From the NCBI GenBank assembly GCA_052031065.1, contig JBPEXY010000261.1, positions 1 through 64,000 of the forward strand: a stretch of DNA of 64,000 nucleotides, read 5' to 3'. This DNA comes from JBPEXY01 sp052031065 (GTDB taxonomy: Bacteria > Pseudomonadota > Gammaproteobacteria > Immundisolibacterales > Immundisolibacteraceae). The notes under the pieces were generated by a model. That model was not told the origin of the DNA. It was given only the letters and a program-made list of their open reading frames with translations, and did not search any database. Made by a program: the position numbers and the translations under genes. Below are positions 37,447 through 45,656 of this stretch, in pieces. The first letter of the stretch is position 1. Each line of letters starts with the position of its first letter.

Positions 37447-38220
37447 TTACCCGGGAGCCTGGTCGCGGGTAAAAATGATCTCCTGTTCACCACTCAGCTC
37501 GCCGTTATACCGGTAACCCTGCCAGTCGAAATCGCGTAGCTGATCCGGGGACTGCAGACGGTTTTCAATAATGAAACGGGCCATTGCACCACGCGCCCGT
37601 TTGGCGAAGAAGCTAATCATTTTGTACTGACCGTTTTTCAGGTCCCTGAACTGAGGTGTAATGAGCCGCCCGGCAAGTCGACGTTTATTGAGTGCCCTGA
37701 AATATTCGTTGGAGGCCAGGTTGACCAGCACCGGCTGCTGCTCCAGCAACCGGTTCAATTCATCAGTTAGCCCATCGCCCCAGAACTCATAGAGGTTTTT
37801 ACCGCGCTGGTTAGCAAAGGAAGTACCCATTTCCAGTCGATAGGGCTGAATCAGGTCGAGCGGTTTGAGCAGGCCGTAGAGCCCGGAAAGAATACGCAGA
37901 TGCTGCTGCGCGTATTCAAGGTCATCCGCTGACAAACTGGTGGCATCCAGGCCCTGATAGACATCGCCGGTAAACGCCAGTACCGCCTGTTTACTGTTGT
38001 CAAAATCAAACCGCGGCTGCCAGGCCTGATAACGCTGATGATTCAGGTCAGCAAGTTTGTCGCTGATCGACATCAGTGAGCCAATCTGACTGCTGCCCAG
38101 CTTGCGCAACTGGCCGATCAACTCTTGCGCTTCTGCAACGAAATCGGGCTGGGTCGCCGGCAGATGCTGGCTTGGAGTTTCAAAATCGAGGCTCTTCGCC
38201 GGGGAGAGAATAACAATCAT
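37447..38220 (-). CDS. yaaA: Peroxide stress protein YaaA
   Basis: YaaA (DUF328) lowers free iron and limits oxidative DNA damage during peroxide stress; structural work places it near DNA-binding HhH folds. The 257 residues fit the family. The start MIVILSPAKSLDFETP is typical, so ATG 38220 is preferred to the GTG three codons upstream. Other conserved parts are LSGLYGLLKPLDLIQPYRLEMGT near 118, VNLASNEYF near 170 and FAKRARGAMARFI near 208. It stands alone on the minus strand. Confidence 0.93.
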   Translation of the reverse strand: MIVILSPAKSLDFETPSQHLPATQPDFVAEAQELIGQLRKLGSSQIGSLMSISDKLADLNHQRYQAWQPRFDFDNSKQAVLAFTGDVYQGLDATSLSADDLEYAQQHLRILSGLYGLLKPLDLIQPYRLEMGTSFANQRGKNLYEFWGDGLTDELNRLLEQQPVLVNLASNEYFRALNKRRLAGRLITPQFRDLKNGQYKMISFFAKRARGAMARFIIENRLQSPDQLRDFDWQGYRYNGELSGEQEIIFTRDQAPG

Positions 38221-38357
38221 CACAGGCACTCACTCGGGTGTCGTTTTGCAGGTAATTGGCCGAATGGAAATCCGGACAGGAAGTCCCGGATAGAAAAACC
38301 CCGGGTAGAAAAAAGTCCAGCCGTTTAGTGTACTGAGATTAGCCCGTTAGCCAAAAC

Positions 38358-38816
38358 TTACAGTGGGTCGTCACGTCCACCTCGATCAGACAGATCCCCC
38401 CAGTAGCGCTGCATCTCCAGGAACAGCATCGAAGCAGACCAGGTGATCAGCACCAGCCCGGTGAGTGATTCGAGCCCAGCGGTAAATCGCAGGTGGCCGA
38501 CCGGTTCAATATCGCCGTAACCCACCGTCGAATAGGTGGTGAATGAAAAATAGACGCAATCCAGCAGGGAGCCATCAAAATTACCCTGCAGTGACCCCAG
38601 ACGCACGCTTTGCTGCTGCCAGTAATAGGCAAGACCAAAAATCCAGATTTCTACGACGTGAGCAAGCAGCGCAGCCAGAACACCAATAACCACGCGGTAA
38701 CGATATTGCAGGGTAATGTGACGCAGCAGCCTGTAGGTGCGAAACAGAAATTCATAATGAATCGCCACCGTCAGCACCACCAGAGCAGTATTGATCAGCC
38801 AACTCGTCAACATCAT
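38358..38816 (-). CDS. Two-helix potassium channel protein
   Basis: Small inner-membrane ion channel of 152 residues. The pore loop contains the potassium selectivity filter TVGYGD at residues 97-102. Hydrophobic helices lie near 3-20, 43-64 and 113-134. No RCK/TrkA regulatory domain is attached, so it is a minimal Ion_trans_2 channel. The double ATG start leaves the exact first residue open by one codon. It lies between yaaA and the DNA glycosylase gene with no evident functional link. Confidence 0.88.
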   Translation of the reverse strand: MMLTSWLINTALVVLTVAIHYEFLFRTYRLLRHITLQYRYRVVIGVLAALLAHVVEIWIFGLAYYWQQQSVRLGSLQGNFDGSLLDCVYFSFTTYSTVGYGDIEPVGHLRFTAGLESLTGLVLITWSASMLFLEMQRYWGDLSDRGGRDDPL

Positions 38817-38843
38817 CTGTCCCTTGCGTCGTTAGCTAACAAG

Positions 38844-39383
38844 TCAATGCCCGGTGACCGCCTGTCGCACGACCCGCCACTGCTCCAACTTGTCAGCCGG
38901 TCGTAGCCTCGCCATTGCCGGCGAAGTGGAGGGAAGACGGGTCATGCTGATCCGTCTATCAAGCGAACCCAGCCCCGGTTGAACATGGCGCCGGAACTCC
39001 TGCTGGGCACGACTACCGTTAAAGAAAACCGAGTGAATAGTTGTATGTTCCCGCAGAAACTCGATCAGCTCATTAGGCTCCACAGAAGCACCATCGATAC
39101 TCGAATCCAGACTTCCCGGCCGGATACAGCTACCGATCACATCCCACACCGCGATGGGGTGCGCCGTCAAACTGGCGACCTTATCCTGGTAATCCAGGTC
39201 GGTGGAAAAACCAAACAGCTGCGCCATAATCGACCAGAACGCATTCTGCGGATTACCGTAGTACTGCTGCTTGCGTAGCGCCTCTTCACCCGGTATCGAT
39301 CCGAGTACCAGCACTTGTGGGCGCGGACCAACCAGCGGCGGAAAACTACTTTTTCTTACTTCCGAGACCAAGTTGCTGGACAA
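38844..39383 (-). CDS. DNA-deoxyinosine/uracil glycosylase (UDG superfamily)
   Basis: Base-excision repair enzyme of about 179 residues in the hypoxanthine-DNA glycosylase branch of the UDG superfamily. The motif VLGSIPGEEALRKQQYYGNPQNAFW near residue 26 is the family hallmark, with the Asn supplying the active-site contact. A second active-site region is SVFFNGSRAQQEF near 132, followed by RLPSTSPA near 155, the DNA-intercalation motif. The start codon is a TTG at 39383; an internal TTG four codons on is possible and neither has a strong ribosome site. It follows the VOC gene by 10 bases. Confidence 0.85.
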   Translation of the reverse strand: MSSNLVSEVRKSSFPPLVGPRPQVLVLGSIPGEEALRKQQYYGNPQNAFWSIMAQLFGFSTDLDYQDKVASLTAHPIAVWDVIGSCIRPGSLDSSIDGASVEPNELIEFLREHTTIHSVFFNGSRAQQEFRRHVQPGLGSLDRRISMTRLPSTSPAMARLRPADKLEQWRVVRQAVTGH

Positions 39384-39393
39384 ATCAGACCGG

Positions 39394-40449
39394 TTATTTT
39401 TCGCCAGTCAATATCCAGGCATCATCCGGATCAGGAAACATGATCGACAACCAGTCGTCGGCCAGCGGGCAAACCACCTCGGTGGTAATACCGGGCAGGT
39501 AGCGGCGTGTATCAAGGTAGTAGTAGGTCATGATGCCTGGAATATCACCAGCCTGGATCACCGGCATTCCTTCTGCCGCAAGCAACGGTCGTGCCGCATC
39601 GAATTCTTCAGCGCTGCACAACGTGGGAAAGGTGTGATGCATTCCCTCGCCACGCTGGTTATAAAACTCGTCATAAACGTTTTTGTCACTGCGCGAGGTA
39701 ATCAACTCAAAGCAGAGACTGTCAAAACGACCAACATGATTGTCGTAGGCGTGGTAACAGGGCTCACCGTAGAAGGTGGTGTTCTCCATGGAGACCCCCG
39801 ACTCGATGTTGAACTCGATCCACCGACCTTCACCAAAGAGTCGCTGTAGCGCGGCTTTGACCTTGTCGCGATCAGCACAGACCACGCCGATATGGAGCAT
39901 GGCACCGGTCGGCATGAACTTTGGGCCCAACGATTCGAGGTCAAACTCCACCACCTCATCCGCCTGCCGTCCACTGAAATCAGCGCTATGTGGACTGACC
40001 ACCTTGACAACAATATTGGCGATCAGGTCACGGGTGTCGAGCCAGTAGACATCGGCCTGACCGGCGACACTCAGCGACTGTAATACCGAGACGCCCTCTT
40101 CCTTCAGCAACCCCGCCTGCAACGCAGCAAATTCATCGCCGCTGCAGTTGCTCGCATAGACACCGAACATACCCTCGCCTTTTTCATCCAGGAACTGCTG
40201 GTAGGCACTGCTACCGGAAACCGGTTGAATCAGTTCGATTCCCAGTTTGTCGGTTTTACCAACCACAGAGACCCATTTTGCTGAGCCCGGTTGACCCTGG
40301 AAGCGGTAGCCGTCGCAATCATCCGTGTCAACACGGCGGACATCCCATTTGCTGACGCCAAAAAAACGCGCAAAGTTGGGCAGCACCGCTTCATAATCGC
40401 GCACTACAATGGTCGTGGTACGCCACTGGTCAACCGGTATCGTTGCCAT
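39394..40449 (-). CDS. Two-domain VOC (glyoxalase-fold) metalloprotein
   Basis: Cytosolic VOC-superfamily protein of 351 residues built from two related halves. The C-terminal half has a complete metal set, H186 (MLHIGVV), E248 (CFELI), H271 (GEGMHHTF) and E324 (TTEVV). In the N-terminal half the His positions are Thr and Phe (TTTIVV, GEGMFGVY) while E72 remains, so that domain is probably structural. The two-half layout with a metal site only in the C-terminal half also occurs in type I extradiol dioxygenases and HPPD, but sequence motifs are closer to the methylmalonyl-CoA-epimerase-like group. It follows the CMD-VOC fusion gene by 64 bases. The ATG at 40449 has a GGGGGAAGG site. Confidence 0.75.
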   Translation of the reverse strand: MATIPVDQWRTTTIVVRDYEAVLPNFARFFGVSKWDVRRVDTDDCDGYRFQGQPGSAKWVSVVGKTDKLGIELIQPVSGSSAYQQFLDEKGEGMFGVYASNCSGDEFAALQAGLLKEEGVSVLQSLSVAGQADVYWLDTRDLIANIVVKVVSPHSADFSGRQADEVVEFDLESLGPKFMPTGAMLHIGVVCADRDKVKAALQRLFGEGRWIEFNIESGVSMENTTFYGEPCYHAYDNHVGRFDSLCFELITSRSDKNVYDEFYNQRGEGMHHTFPTLCSAEEFDAARPLLAAEGMPVIQAGDIPGIMTYYYLDTRRYLPGITTEVVCPLADDWLSIMFPDPDDAWILTGEK

Positions 40450-40513
40450 GCTCCTTCCCCCTGAATCAACTGGCCCCGGCATGCTTCACCGGGTAACGGC
40501 TGGTGCCGATGAA

Positions 40514-41473
40514 TTACTCGAAGGTGTAATCTTCGCCCATATCGGCGATCTGTGCGTAGGTTGGTGGTGTCACCACCTCCAGAAACATACCGCCGAGCTG
40601 CTCGCGGGTATCGAGGTAATGAAGCTCGATCATGCCGCCAATATTGCAGTAATTACCCACCTTCACTCCGTTATTGGTGTACTGCTTCACCAGCTCCTGC
40701 GGGTTCTGGTGGCTAAGGTCACCAACGTGCTGCATGCCGTCGCCATGCTGGTCGACAAAATCCTGGAACACGGTCTTGCCACTCACCGGCTCACACAGTT
40801 CCAGCAGGGTATTACCCTGGATGGCGAAAGCACTGATCCAGCGAAACTCCGCCGGCTCACCGTAATACTCCGCCTGGGTCATCATGTCGGTACTGATATC
40901 CATCACCCGCCAGGTTTTTAGCCCCATCATCGAGGCGTAACCCCGCGCTGAGCTTTTCCAGTCTTTCACCGCCATGGCGACATGATTGATCGGCCCCAAC
41001 CTGATGCCCAAATCGTCCATTTCCATCCTCTCCGTGTTTTGCGGCCGCGCCTCGGCGACACTCGATTTCTGATCCCGTTCGGCGAGAATCTCCGCCATGA
41101 CCCGCATTGCCATCGGCAGCGACGGGACACCGACATAAATACCGGCCTGAAACAGTGCCTCCATCACCTGTTCCGGTGACAGGCCACCATAGAGCGCACC
41201 GCGAATATGGTCTTTCAGAGGCCCTTCGCGACTCAGCGCCATATCGGTCCCCATCAGCACCAGGGAACGTTCCCTGATACTCAGTTCCGTACGCGCATAG
41301 AGGGCACCCCAGGTCTTGGAGAACATCCAACCGATATAGTCACCAAACAGCGGGTGGTCGAGCAGTTTCTCAACCTGCCGGGCATCGCTATCACCGAGCA
41401 CCTTGCGCATCAGCGCCAGCCCCTGCTGATAGTCCTTGCTATCGCGGGAAAACGGAAATCCTTCTTCTGCCAT
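40514..41473 (-). CDS. Carboxymuconolactone decarboxylase-like/VOC fusion protein
   Basis: Fusion of 319 residues. The N-terminal domain (about 15-135) matches the gamma-carboxymuconolactone decarboxylase type, with LYARTELSIRERSLVLMG near 58 and KDHIRGALYGGLSPEQVMEALFQAGIYVG near 87; it has no CxxC, so it is not an AhpD peroxidase. The C-terminal VOC domain (about 158-310) has a full metal set: H164, E225, H249 and E299. Each domain type handles ring-cleavage-type products in other pathways, so the protein could process lactone or muconate-like intermediates; the fused form is uncommon. It is 138 bases after the RHO 5 beta gene, separated by a terminator. Start chosen at ATG 41473 after GGGGGAG. 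Confidence 0.78.
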   Translation of the reverse strand: MAEEGFPFSRDSKDYQQGLALMRKVLGDSDARQVEKLLDHPLFGDYIGWMFSKTWGALYARTELSIRERSLVLMGTDMALSREGPLKDHIRGALYGGLSPEQVMEALFQAGIYVGVPSLPMAMRVMAEILAERDQKSSVAEARPQNTERMEMDDLGIRLGPINHVAMAVKDWKSSARGYASMMGLKTWRVMDISTDMMTQAEYYGEPAEFRWISAFAIQGNTLLELCEPVSGKTVFQDFVDQHGDGMQHVGDLSHQNPQELVKQYTNNGVKVGNYCNIGGMIELHYLDTREQLGGMFLEVVTPPTYAQIADMGEDYTFE

Positions 41474-41543
41474 CGCAGCTCCCCCAATTGGCCTGATGCG
41501 GCCCAAACTTTTTAACCAGCCCGGTTCTGTCTATTCAGTGCAA

Positions 41544-41592
41544 TAAAAAAAGCCCCGTTCAACTACAGCCTGTGCCGCAGCCAAACAGGGCT
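41544..41592 (-). terminator. Rho-independent terminator after RHO 5 operon
   Basis: Read on the minus strand, AGCCCTGTT pairs with AACGGGGCT (one mismatch) across a 24-base loop region and is followed by seven T. It lies between the RHO 5 beta stop and the CMD-VOC gene, so these are probably separate transcripts or partly read through. Confidence 0.7.
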
Positions 41593-41611
41593 GACCATAC
41601 TACCGGATTTT

Positions 41612-42100
41612 TCAGATCAAAAAAGTAAGGTCATGAATCTCGCTGTCGCAATTGAGTAGCGCCACTTTTTTAAAGGCGATTTTCCACTGCCCCTTCTCTC
41701 TGCGCAGCCGGTGCTCACAAAACGCCGGGAACACCTGCAACGGATAAAACCGCTGCTGGGTATTGTTACGATACTCATAGATCAGCGCATTGGAGCGCAG
41801 GGTTACTTCATCGGCACTGCCATTGGCCTCCACTTCCACATTACTGATCTGATGCAACGTGCTCGAGGGCGGCTGCTGGGCGAAACAGTAGTCACTTTCC
41901 AGCCGACCCAGCCGCTCGTTCAACAGTTCCATATCATCGTAGATATAAGAGACATGCAGCTCCGGATCTGCATTCGGATCGTTGGCTGGCACCCAATAGA
42001 TCGCATCCTCGGTGAACAGTTTCTGCCACTCTCGATTCTCACCGCTGTTGAGTAGCCGCGCCTCACGATATAAAAAATCCTCTGCTTCACTGCGGTTCAT
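41612..42100 (-). CDS. RHO beta subunit (partner of RHO 5)
   Basis: Small subunit of 162 residues, the shortest beta here. Landmarks are DFLYREARLLNSGENREWQKLF near residue 8, DAIYWVPAND and HQISNVEVEA near 92. ATG 42100 follows GGGAGGAG at good spacing and is preferred to the GTG one codon earlier. It begins 18 bases after its alpha gene, so both belong to one operon. Confidence 0.88.
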   Translation of the reverse strand: MNRSEAEDFLYREARLLNSGENREWQKLFTEDAIYWVPANDPNADPELHVSYIYDDMELLNERLGRLESDYCFAQQPPSSTLHQISNVEVEANGSADEVTLRSNALIYEYRNNTQQRFYPLQVFPAFCEHRLRREKGQWKIAFKKVALLNCDSEIHDLTFLI

Positions 42101-42118
42101 CACTGCTCCTCCCTGAAC

Positions 42119-43378
42119 CTATTCCACACCCGCCATCAGACGGCGATACTCATAGTAGGGTGCGCGCTGCTGCGTCTCCTGGGTCAGGTCGCCAACACGA
42201 TTGCCCTTGTCATCCACCCACTCGGTTTCAACACCACGATTCAGATAGACCCATGGCACCTCACCGGCCTTGTAGCCCTCCTGCATACGGCCAAAAATGG
42301 AGTAATCGTCAGGCCCGCCAAACGAAGCCTGGCCATAGAAAAACTCATGGTCACGGATACGGCGCAGATTGATTTCTTTCGGCGCCCCATCAAGCAGTGT
42401 GTGGTAAAGCCGCACCTCGGTTTCGCTCGGACCAAGCGGGCGAATAACACGAAACTGGTATTCAAGAATGGCGAAATTGGGGAAGATCACCATATTGAAG
42501 CGCGACCGCAGTGCGTCCATCGCCGCCTTTTCACCGTGAGCATCGCAAAGCATTTCCACATACGCTTTGGGCCAGCGGGCCAGGGTCTCTTCGTCGGTGA
42601 GTTTGTAGATCTCCAGCACGTTGTTACCGTGGCCGGTGTCATAGCCATATAGACCCGAATTCTGGAACCCCTTCAGATGACCACCCATTTTCCGTGCCAT
42701 CACATCAAGCGCAGTCACATGGGTAAAGATGGCGTGATAGCCCTCGACACTACCTTCGGTCTGAATCTTCCAGTTGCCCTCATAGGGGTGCTTGTAAACA
42801 CCTGATTTTCCGACAATTACCTCCCCAGTTGGTGACAAGTTCATGTAGAGGTCGATAACCTCCTTGATGTTGCCGAGCTTTTCATCAAGGGTGATATCGG
42901 GTGTCTCATAGAGACTGGCAAAAATAATTCCCCGATAACTGTCCACCTTGGCCGCGTGGACCAGTCCCAACTCTTTCTGGTTGATCTCACCCTCGTTGTA
43001 GCCACGCGGGAGGCCAACATTAATCAGCTCCCCATCGGAGCCATATTCCCAGCCGTGGTAGGGGCAGACAAATTTCTCCTTGTTACCCTTTTCTGAATTA
43101 CAGACCGTCGCGCCACGGTGCATACAGCGGTTGATCATCACATGAATCTTGCTGTGCTGATCACGGGTGACGATGACCGGAATCTCGCCGATGAATGTCG
43201 TTTTGTAATCTCCCGGGTTGGGCACCTCGCTGTCGTGGGCAACGTAGACCCAGGAGCGATAAAAAATCCGTTCCAGCTCGTCCCGATAGACCTCCGGGTC
43301 GGTGTAAAGACTCACATGCGTGTGTCCGGTGCGGGCAAGATCCGCGTAGTTACGCGGTGTTTTTCCGGGTGCATTCAT
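42119..43378 (-). CDS. Rieske ring-hydroxylating oxygenase, alpha subunit (RHO 5)
   Basis: Catalytic subunit of 419 residues. Rieske ligands are C85, H87, C105 and H108 (RCMHRGATVC...CPYHGW). In the mononuclear-iron helix the two His are kept (H215, H220), but the Asp that bridges electron flow from the neighbouring Rieske centre is Glu212: the segment reads TEGSVEGYHAIFTH instead of the common ENGVDGYH. The codon is GAG, so this is not a misread base call of Asp in the given sequence. General layout is nearest the benzoate/anthranilate-like group. Beta follows at once. It is divergent from RHO 6 across a 200-base gap. Confidence 0.9.
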   Translation of the reverse strand: MNAPGKTPRNYADLARTGHTHVSLYTDPEVYRDELERIFYRSWVYVAHDSEVPNPGDYKTTFIGEIPVIVTRDQHSKIHVMINRCMHRGATVCNSEKGNKEKFVCPYHGWEYGSDGELINVGLPRGYNEGEINQKELGLVHAAKVDSYRGIIFASLYETPDITLDEKLGNIKEVIDLYMNLSPTGEVIVGKSGVYKHPYEGNWKIQTEGSVEGYHAIFTHVTALDVMARKMGGHLKGFQNSGLYGYDTGHGNNVLEIYKLTDEETLARWPKAYVEMLCDAHGEKAAMDALRSRFNMVIFPNFAILEYQFRVIRPLGPSETEVRLYHTLLDGAPKEINLRRIRDHEFFYGQASFGGPDDYSIFGRMQEGYKAGEVPWVYLNRGVETEWVDDKGNRVGDLTQETQQRAPYYEYRRLMAGVE

Positions 43379-43581
43379 AACTCATCCTCTCCTGGTGCTT
43401 CCTGTTTCCAGCGCCGCAAGCGCGCCACCACGTCAATGACGACCTCGGCGACATTCTACGCGCGAAACCATCTTCGGCCGGTCTATCCGGCCCAATTCTG
43501 ACTTTCATCAACTGAACAAATGTTAAGGCGCATTATCTTTGCGCGTCCAGAAGCAGAGGCAACAGACATACAGGAGACATG
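43379..43581. promoter_or_regulatory. Divergent promoter region between RHO 5 and RHO 6
   Basis: About 200 bases separate two oppositely transcribed RHO operons. It holds the perfect inverted repeat GGCCGG-TCTAT-CCGGCC at 43476-43492, a plausible operator placed to act on both. A sequence near 43525 looks slightly like a sigma-54 element, but its spacing is two bases too long. Confidence 0.45.
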
Positions 43582-44088
43582 ATGATGGCAGTTGATCTGC
43601 AACTAACCGCTGAGGTTACCGACTTTCTACTTGATGAGGCCGACGCACTGGACCGGCGCGACTGGGACCACTGGCTTGAACTTTATGAAGAGGCATGTCT
43701 GTTCTGGATACCCGCATGGGATGACGACGATATCCTCTGCGAGGACCCTGATAACGAGGTATCACTGATCTACCTTGATGACAAAAACCGCCTGCGTGAC
43801 CGGGTCTGGCGAATCAACTCCGGGCTCTCCTCATCACTGACAAGAATGCCGCGTATGGCGCACCTGGTTAGCAACGTGCGTGTCAGGGAAGCCTCGGCCG
43901 AAAAAGTACTGGTTGACGCGAAATTTCAGGCCAATGCCTACAAACTTGATGAACACCGGGTCGATTTCTTTTTTGGTGACTACCACTACGAGCTGATCCC
44001 CAGGGGCGACAGTTTTGTGATCAAAACCAAAAAAGTGGTGATCCGCAACGACATCATTCCCCGGCAGCTGGACTTTTTCAGCGTTTAA
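43582..44088 (+). CDS. RHO beta subunit (partner of RHO 6)
   Basis: Small subunit of about 168 residues. Three consecutive ATG codons occur at 43579, 43582 and 43585; the AGGAG site ends at 43576, so the second or third is better spaced. Landmarks are FLLDEADALDRRDWDHWLELYEE, LFWIPAWDDDD, RVWRINSGLSSSLTRMPRMAHLVSNVRV and the C-terminal NDIIPRQLDFFSV. The last two are shared with the RHO 7 beta, so these are close paralogues of the benzoate/anthranilate dioxygenase type. Unusually the beta gene precedes its alpha gene. Confidence 0.88.
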   Translation: MMAVDLQLTAEVTDFLLDEADALDRRDWDHWLELYEEACLFWIPAWDDDDILCEDPDNEVSLIYLDDKNRLRDRVWRINSGLSSSLTRMPRMAHLVSNVRVREASAEKVLVDAKFQANAYKLDEHRVDFFFGDYHYELIPRGDSFVIKTKKVVIRNDIIPRQLDFFSV

Positions 44089-44117
44089 ACCCAGAAAATC
44101 ATCAGGAGCACACCGAC

Positions 44118-45437
44118 ATGAAACCAGAAGAGATCAAATGGCGGGTGGTCGACAAACCGGGAGAGACCTTCAAGGTTCACCGGTCGATCTACACCGATCC
44201 CGATATCTATCAGGCTGAGCTGGAGAACATCTTCGAAGGCAACTGGATCTATATCGCCCACGACAGCCAACTACCCAATCCCAACGACTATTTCACCACC
44301 ATGGTCGGTCGTCAGCCGGTGGTCATCAGCCGTGATGAGCAGGGCAAACTACACGGCTTTATCAATGCCTGCACCCATCGCGGCGCCAAAATCTGCCGCA
44401 AAAAGAAAGGCAACGCCAAACACTGGGCCTGCCCTTACCACGGCTGGGTGTTCAATCCAAAAGGCGAGATTCTCGACATCAAGAGCCTCGACAGCGCCGC
44501 CTATCCCGACAATTTTAAAATGTCCAACTACAACCTCACGCCGATCAAGGTGGACAGTTATGCCGGCTTTATCTTCGCCAGTATCAACACCGAGGTGCAG
44601 GAGCTGCCCGACCACCTGGCCGGCGCCAAGGTGTTCATGGACATGTTCAACGAGCAGTCTGAACAGGGGCTTGAAATCCTCCCCGGAACCTCGGTCTATA
44701 CTCATCATGGTAACTGGAAAATGCAGGCCGAAAATGGCGTCGATGGCTATCATCTCGATGTTGTGCATGCCAGTTACCTGACCCTCGCGGCGCAACGAGC
44801 CAAAGCAGCTGCACAAGCAGCGAGTGGCGACAATGTCAAAGCGATCCAGCCACAGAACCCGGACACCTCCGGTGGCAACTACTGTCTGGGAAATGGCCAT
44901 GTGATGATCTGGATCGATATTCCCAATTTTCGCGACCGAGGACTCGGGCTACAGTACGACGCGCTGGTGGAGCGAGTCGGCGAGATGCGTGCCAAATGGA
45001 TGGCGGCACGTCTGCGCCAGGTAATGATTTACCCCAACGTTATTCTGTTTGATGGTATCTCCACACAGATGCGCCACTGGCGCCCACTCAGTCAGAATGA
45101 GACCGAAGTAACCGTTAACTGTATCGCCCCGGTGGGTGAACCGGCTGACGCGCGCCGGCGGCGGCTGCGCCAGTATGAGGATTTCTACGGCGCCAGCGGC
45201 CTCGCTACCCCCGACGACCTGACCGAATTTGATGCCTGCCAGGATGGCTACTACGGCATCAAATCGGCATGGCAGGATTTTGACCGGGGCATGAAGACAC
45301 ACCAGATGGGTGCCGACGACGATGCTCGCTCCATCGGCCTGGAGCCAGAAAGCAGTGCGCAACGGGCGGCTGACGAATCGCTATACCACGGCGAATATCG
45401 CCAGTGGGTCAGAATGCTCTGCAACGAAACCGGCTGA
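44118..45437 (+). CDS. Rieske oxygenase alpha subunit, benzoate/anthranilate type (RHO 6)
   Basis: Catalytic subunit of 439 residues. Rieske ligands C85, H87, C105 and H108 (ACTHRGAKIC...CPYHGW); mononuclear iron D209, H212 and H217 in AENGVDGYHLDVVH. The KVHRSIYTDPDIYQAELENIFEGNW start and the Ala-rich helix after H217 (LAAQRAKAAAQAA) match the BenA/AntA group, whose known members act on benzoate, anthranilate or halobenzoates and use a BenC-type reductase, absent here. It is a close paralogue of RHO 7. AGGAG precedes the ATG by a good distance. The beta gene is upstream by 29 bases. Confidence 0.9.
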   Translation: MKPEEIKWRVVDKPGETFKVHRSIYTDPDIYQAELENIFEGNWIYIAHDSQLPNPNDYFTTMVGRQPVVISRDEQGKLHGFINACTHRGAKICRKKKGNAKHWACPYHGWVFNPKGEILDIKSLDSAAYPDNFKMSNYNLTPIKVDSYAGFIFASINTEVQELPDHLAGAKVFMDMFNEQSEQGLEILPGTSVYTHHGNWKMQAENGVDGYHLDVVHASYLTLAAQRAKAAAQAASGDNVKAIQPQNPDTSGGNYCLGNGHVMIWIDIPNFRDRGLGLQYDALVERVGEMRAKWMAARLRQVMIYPNVILFDGISTQMRHWRPLSQNETEVTVNCIAPVGEPADARRRRLRQYEDFYGASGLATPDDLTEFDACQDGYYGIKSAWQDFDRGMKTHQMGADDDARSIGLEPESSAQRAADESLYHGEYRQWVRMLCNETG

Positions 45438-45509
45438 CCACTGATTCCATAGCCCTACCGGGAATTCCTGACCAGAGCAGGGCCAAATCAGAATCAGGAT
45501 CGAACCAGT

Positions 45510-45545
45510 CCCGGCCAGCTACACAGCTGGCCGGGCTTGTTTTGG
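45510..45545 (+). terminator. Terminator after RHO 6 alpha
   Basis: A perfect 11-bp stem CCCGGCCAGCT/AGCTGGCCGGG with an ACAC loop is followed by CTTGTTTT. It lies 72 bases after the RHO 6 alpha stop and separates this operon from RHO 7. Confidence 0.85.
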
Positions 45546-45586
45546 CCATTCAGGCAGTCGCGTCGCAGTATGCAACTGGATTAGAA

Positions 45587-45600
45587 TGACCGTCCGGTCA
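45587..45600. promoter_or_regulatory. Perfect TGACCG-TC-CGGTCA operator-like site
   Basis: TGACCGTCCGGTCA is a 6-bp perfect inverted repeat with a two-base spacer, 56 bases before the RHO 7 start. This form is typical of TetR-family operators (GACCG/CGGTC halves). No TetR gene is present in the window, so the cognate regulator would act in trans. Confidence 0.5.
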
Positions 45601-45656
45601 GCCGCACCAAGCACCCCAATTAAGACCGCCGACTTACCCTTGCCAAGGAGTTAACC

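Noticed and set aside
41473..41506. Longer N-terminal start of the CMD-VOC protein
   Set aside because: The extra 11 residues do not resemble the family and the ATG at 41473 has a better-placed ribosome site.
43515..43535. Sigma-54 promoter-like GGCGC...TTTGC before RHO 6
   Set aside because: Distance between the GG and GC elements is 12 instead of the strictly kept 10 bases.
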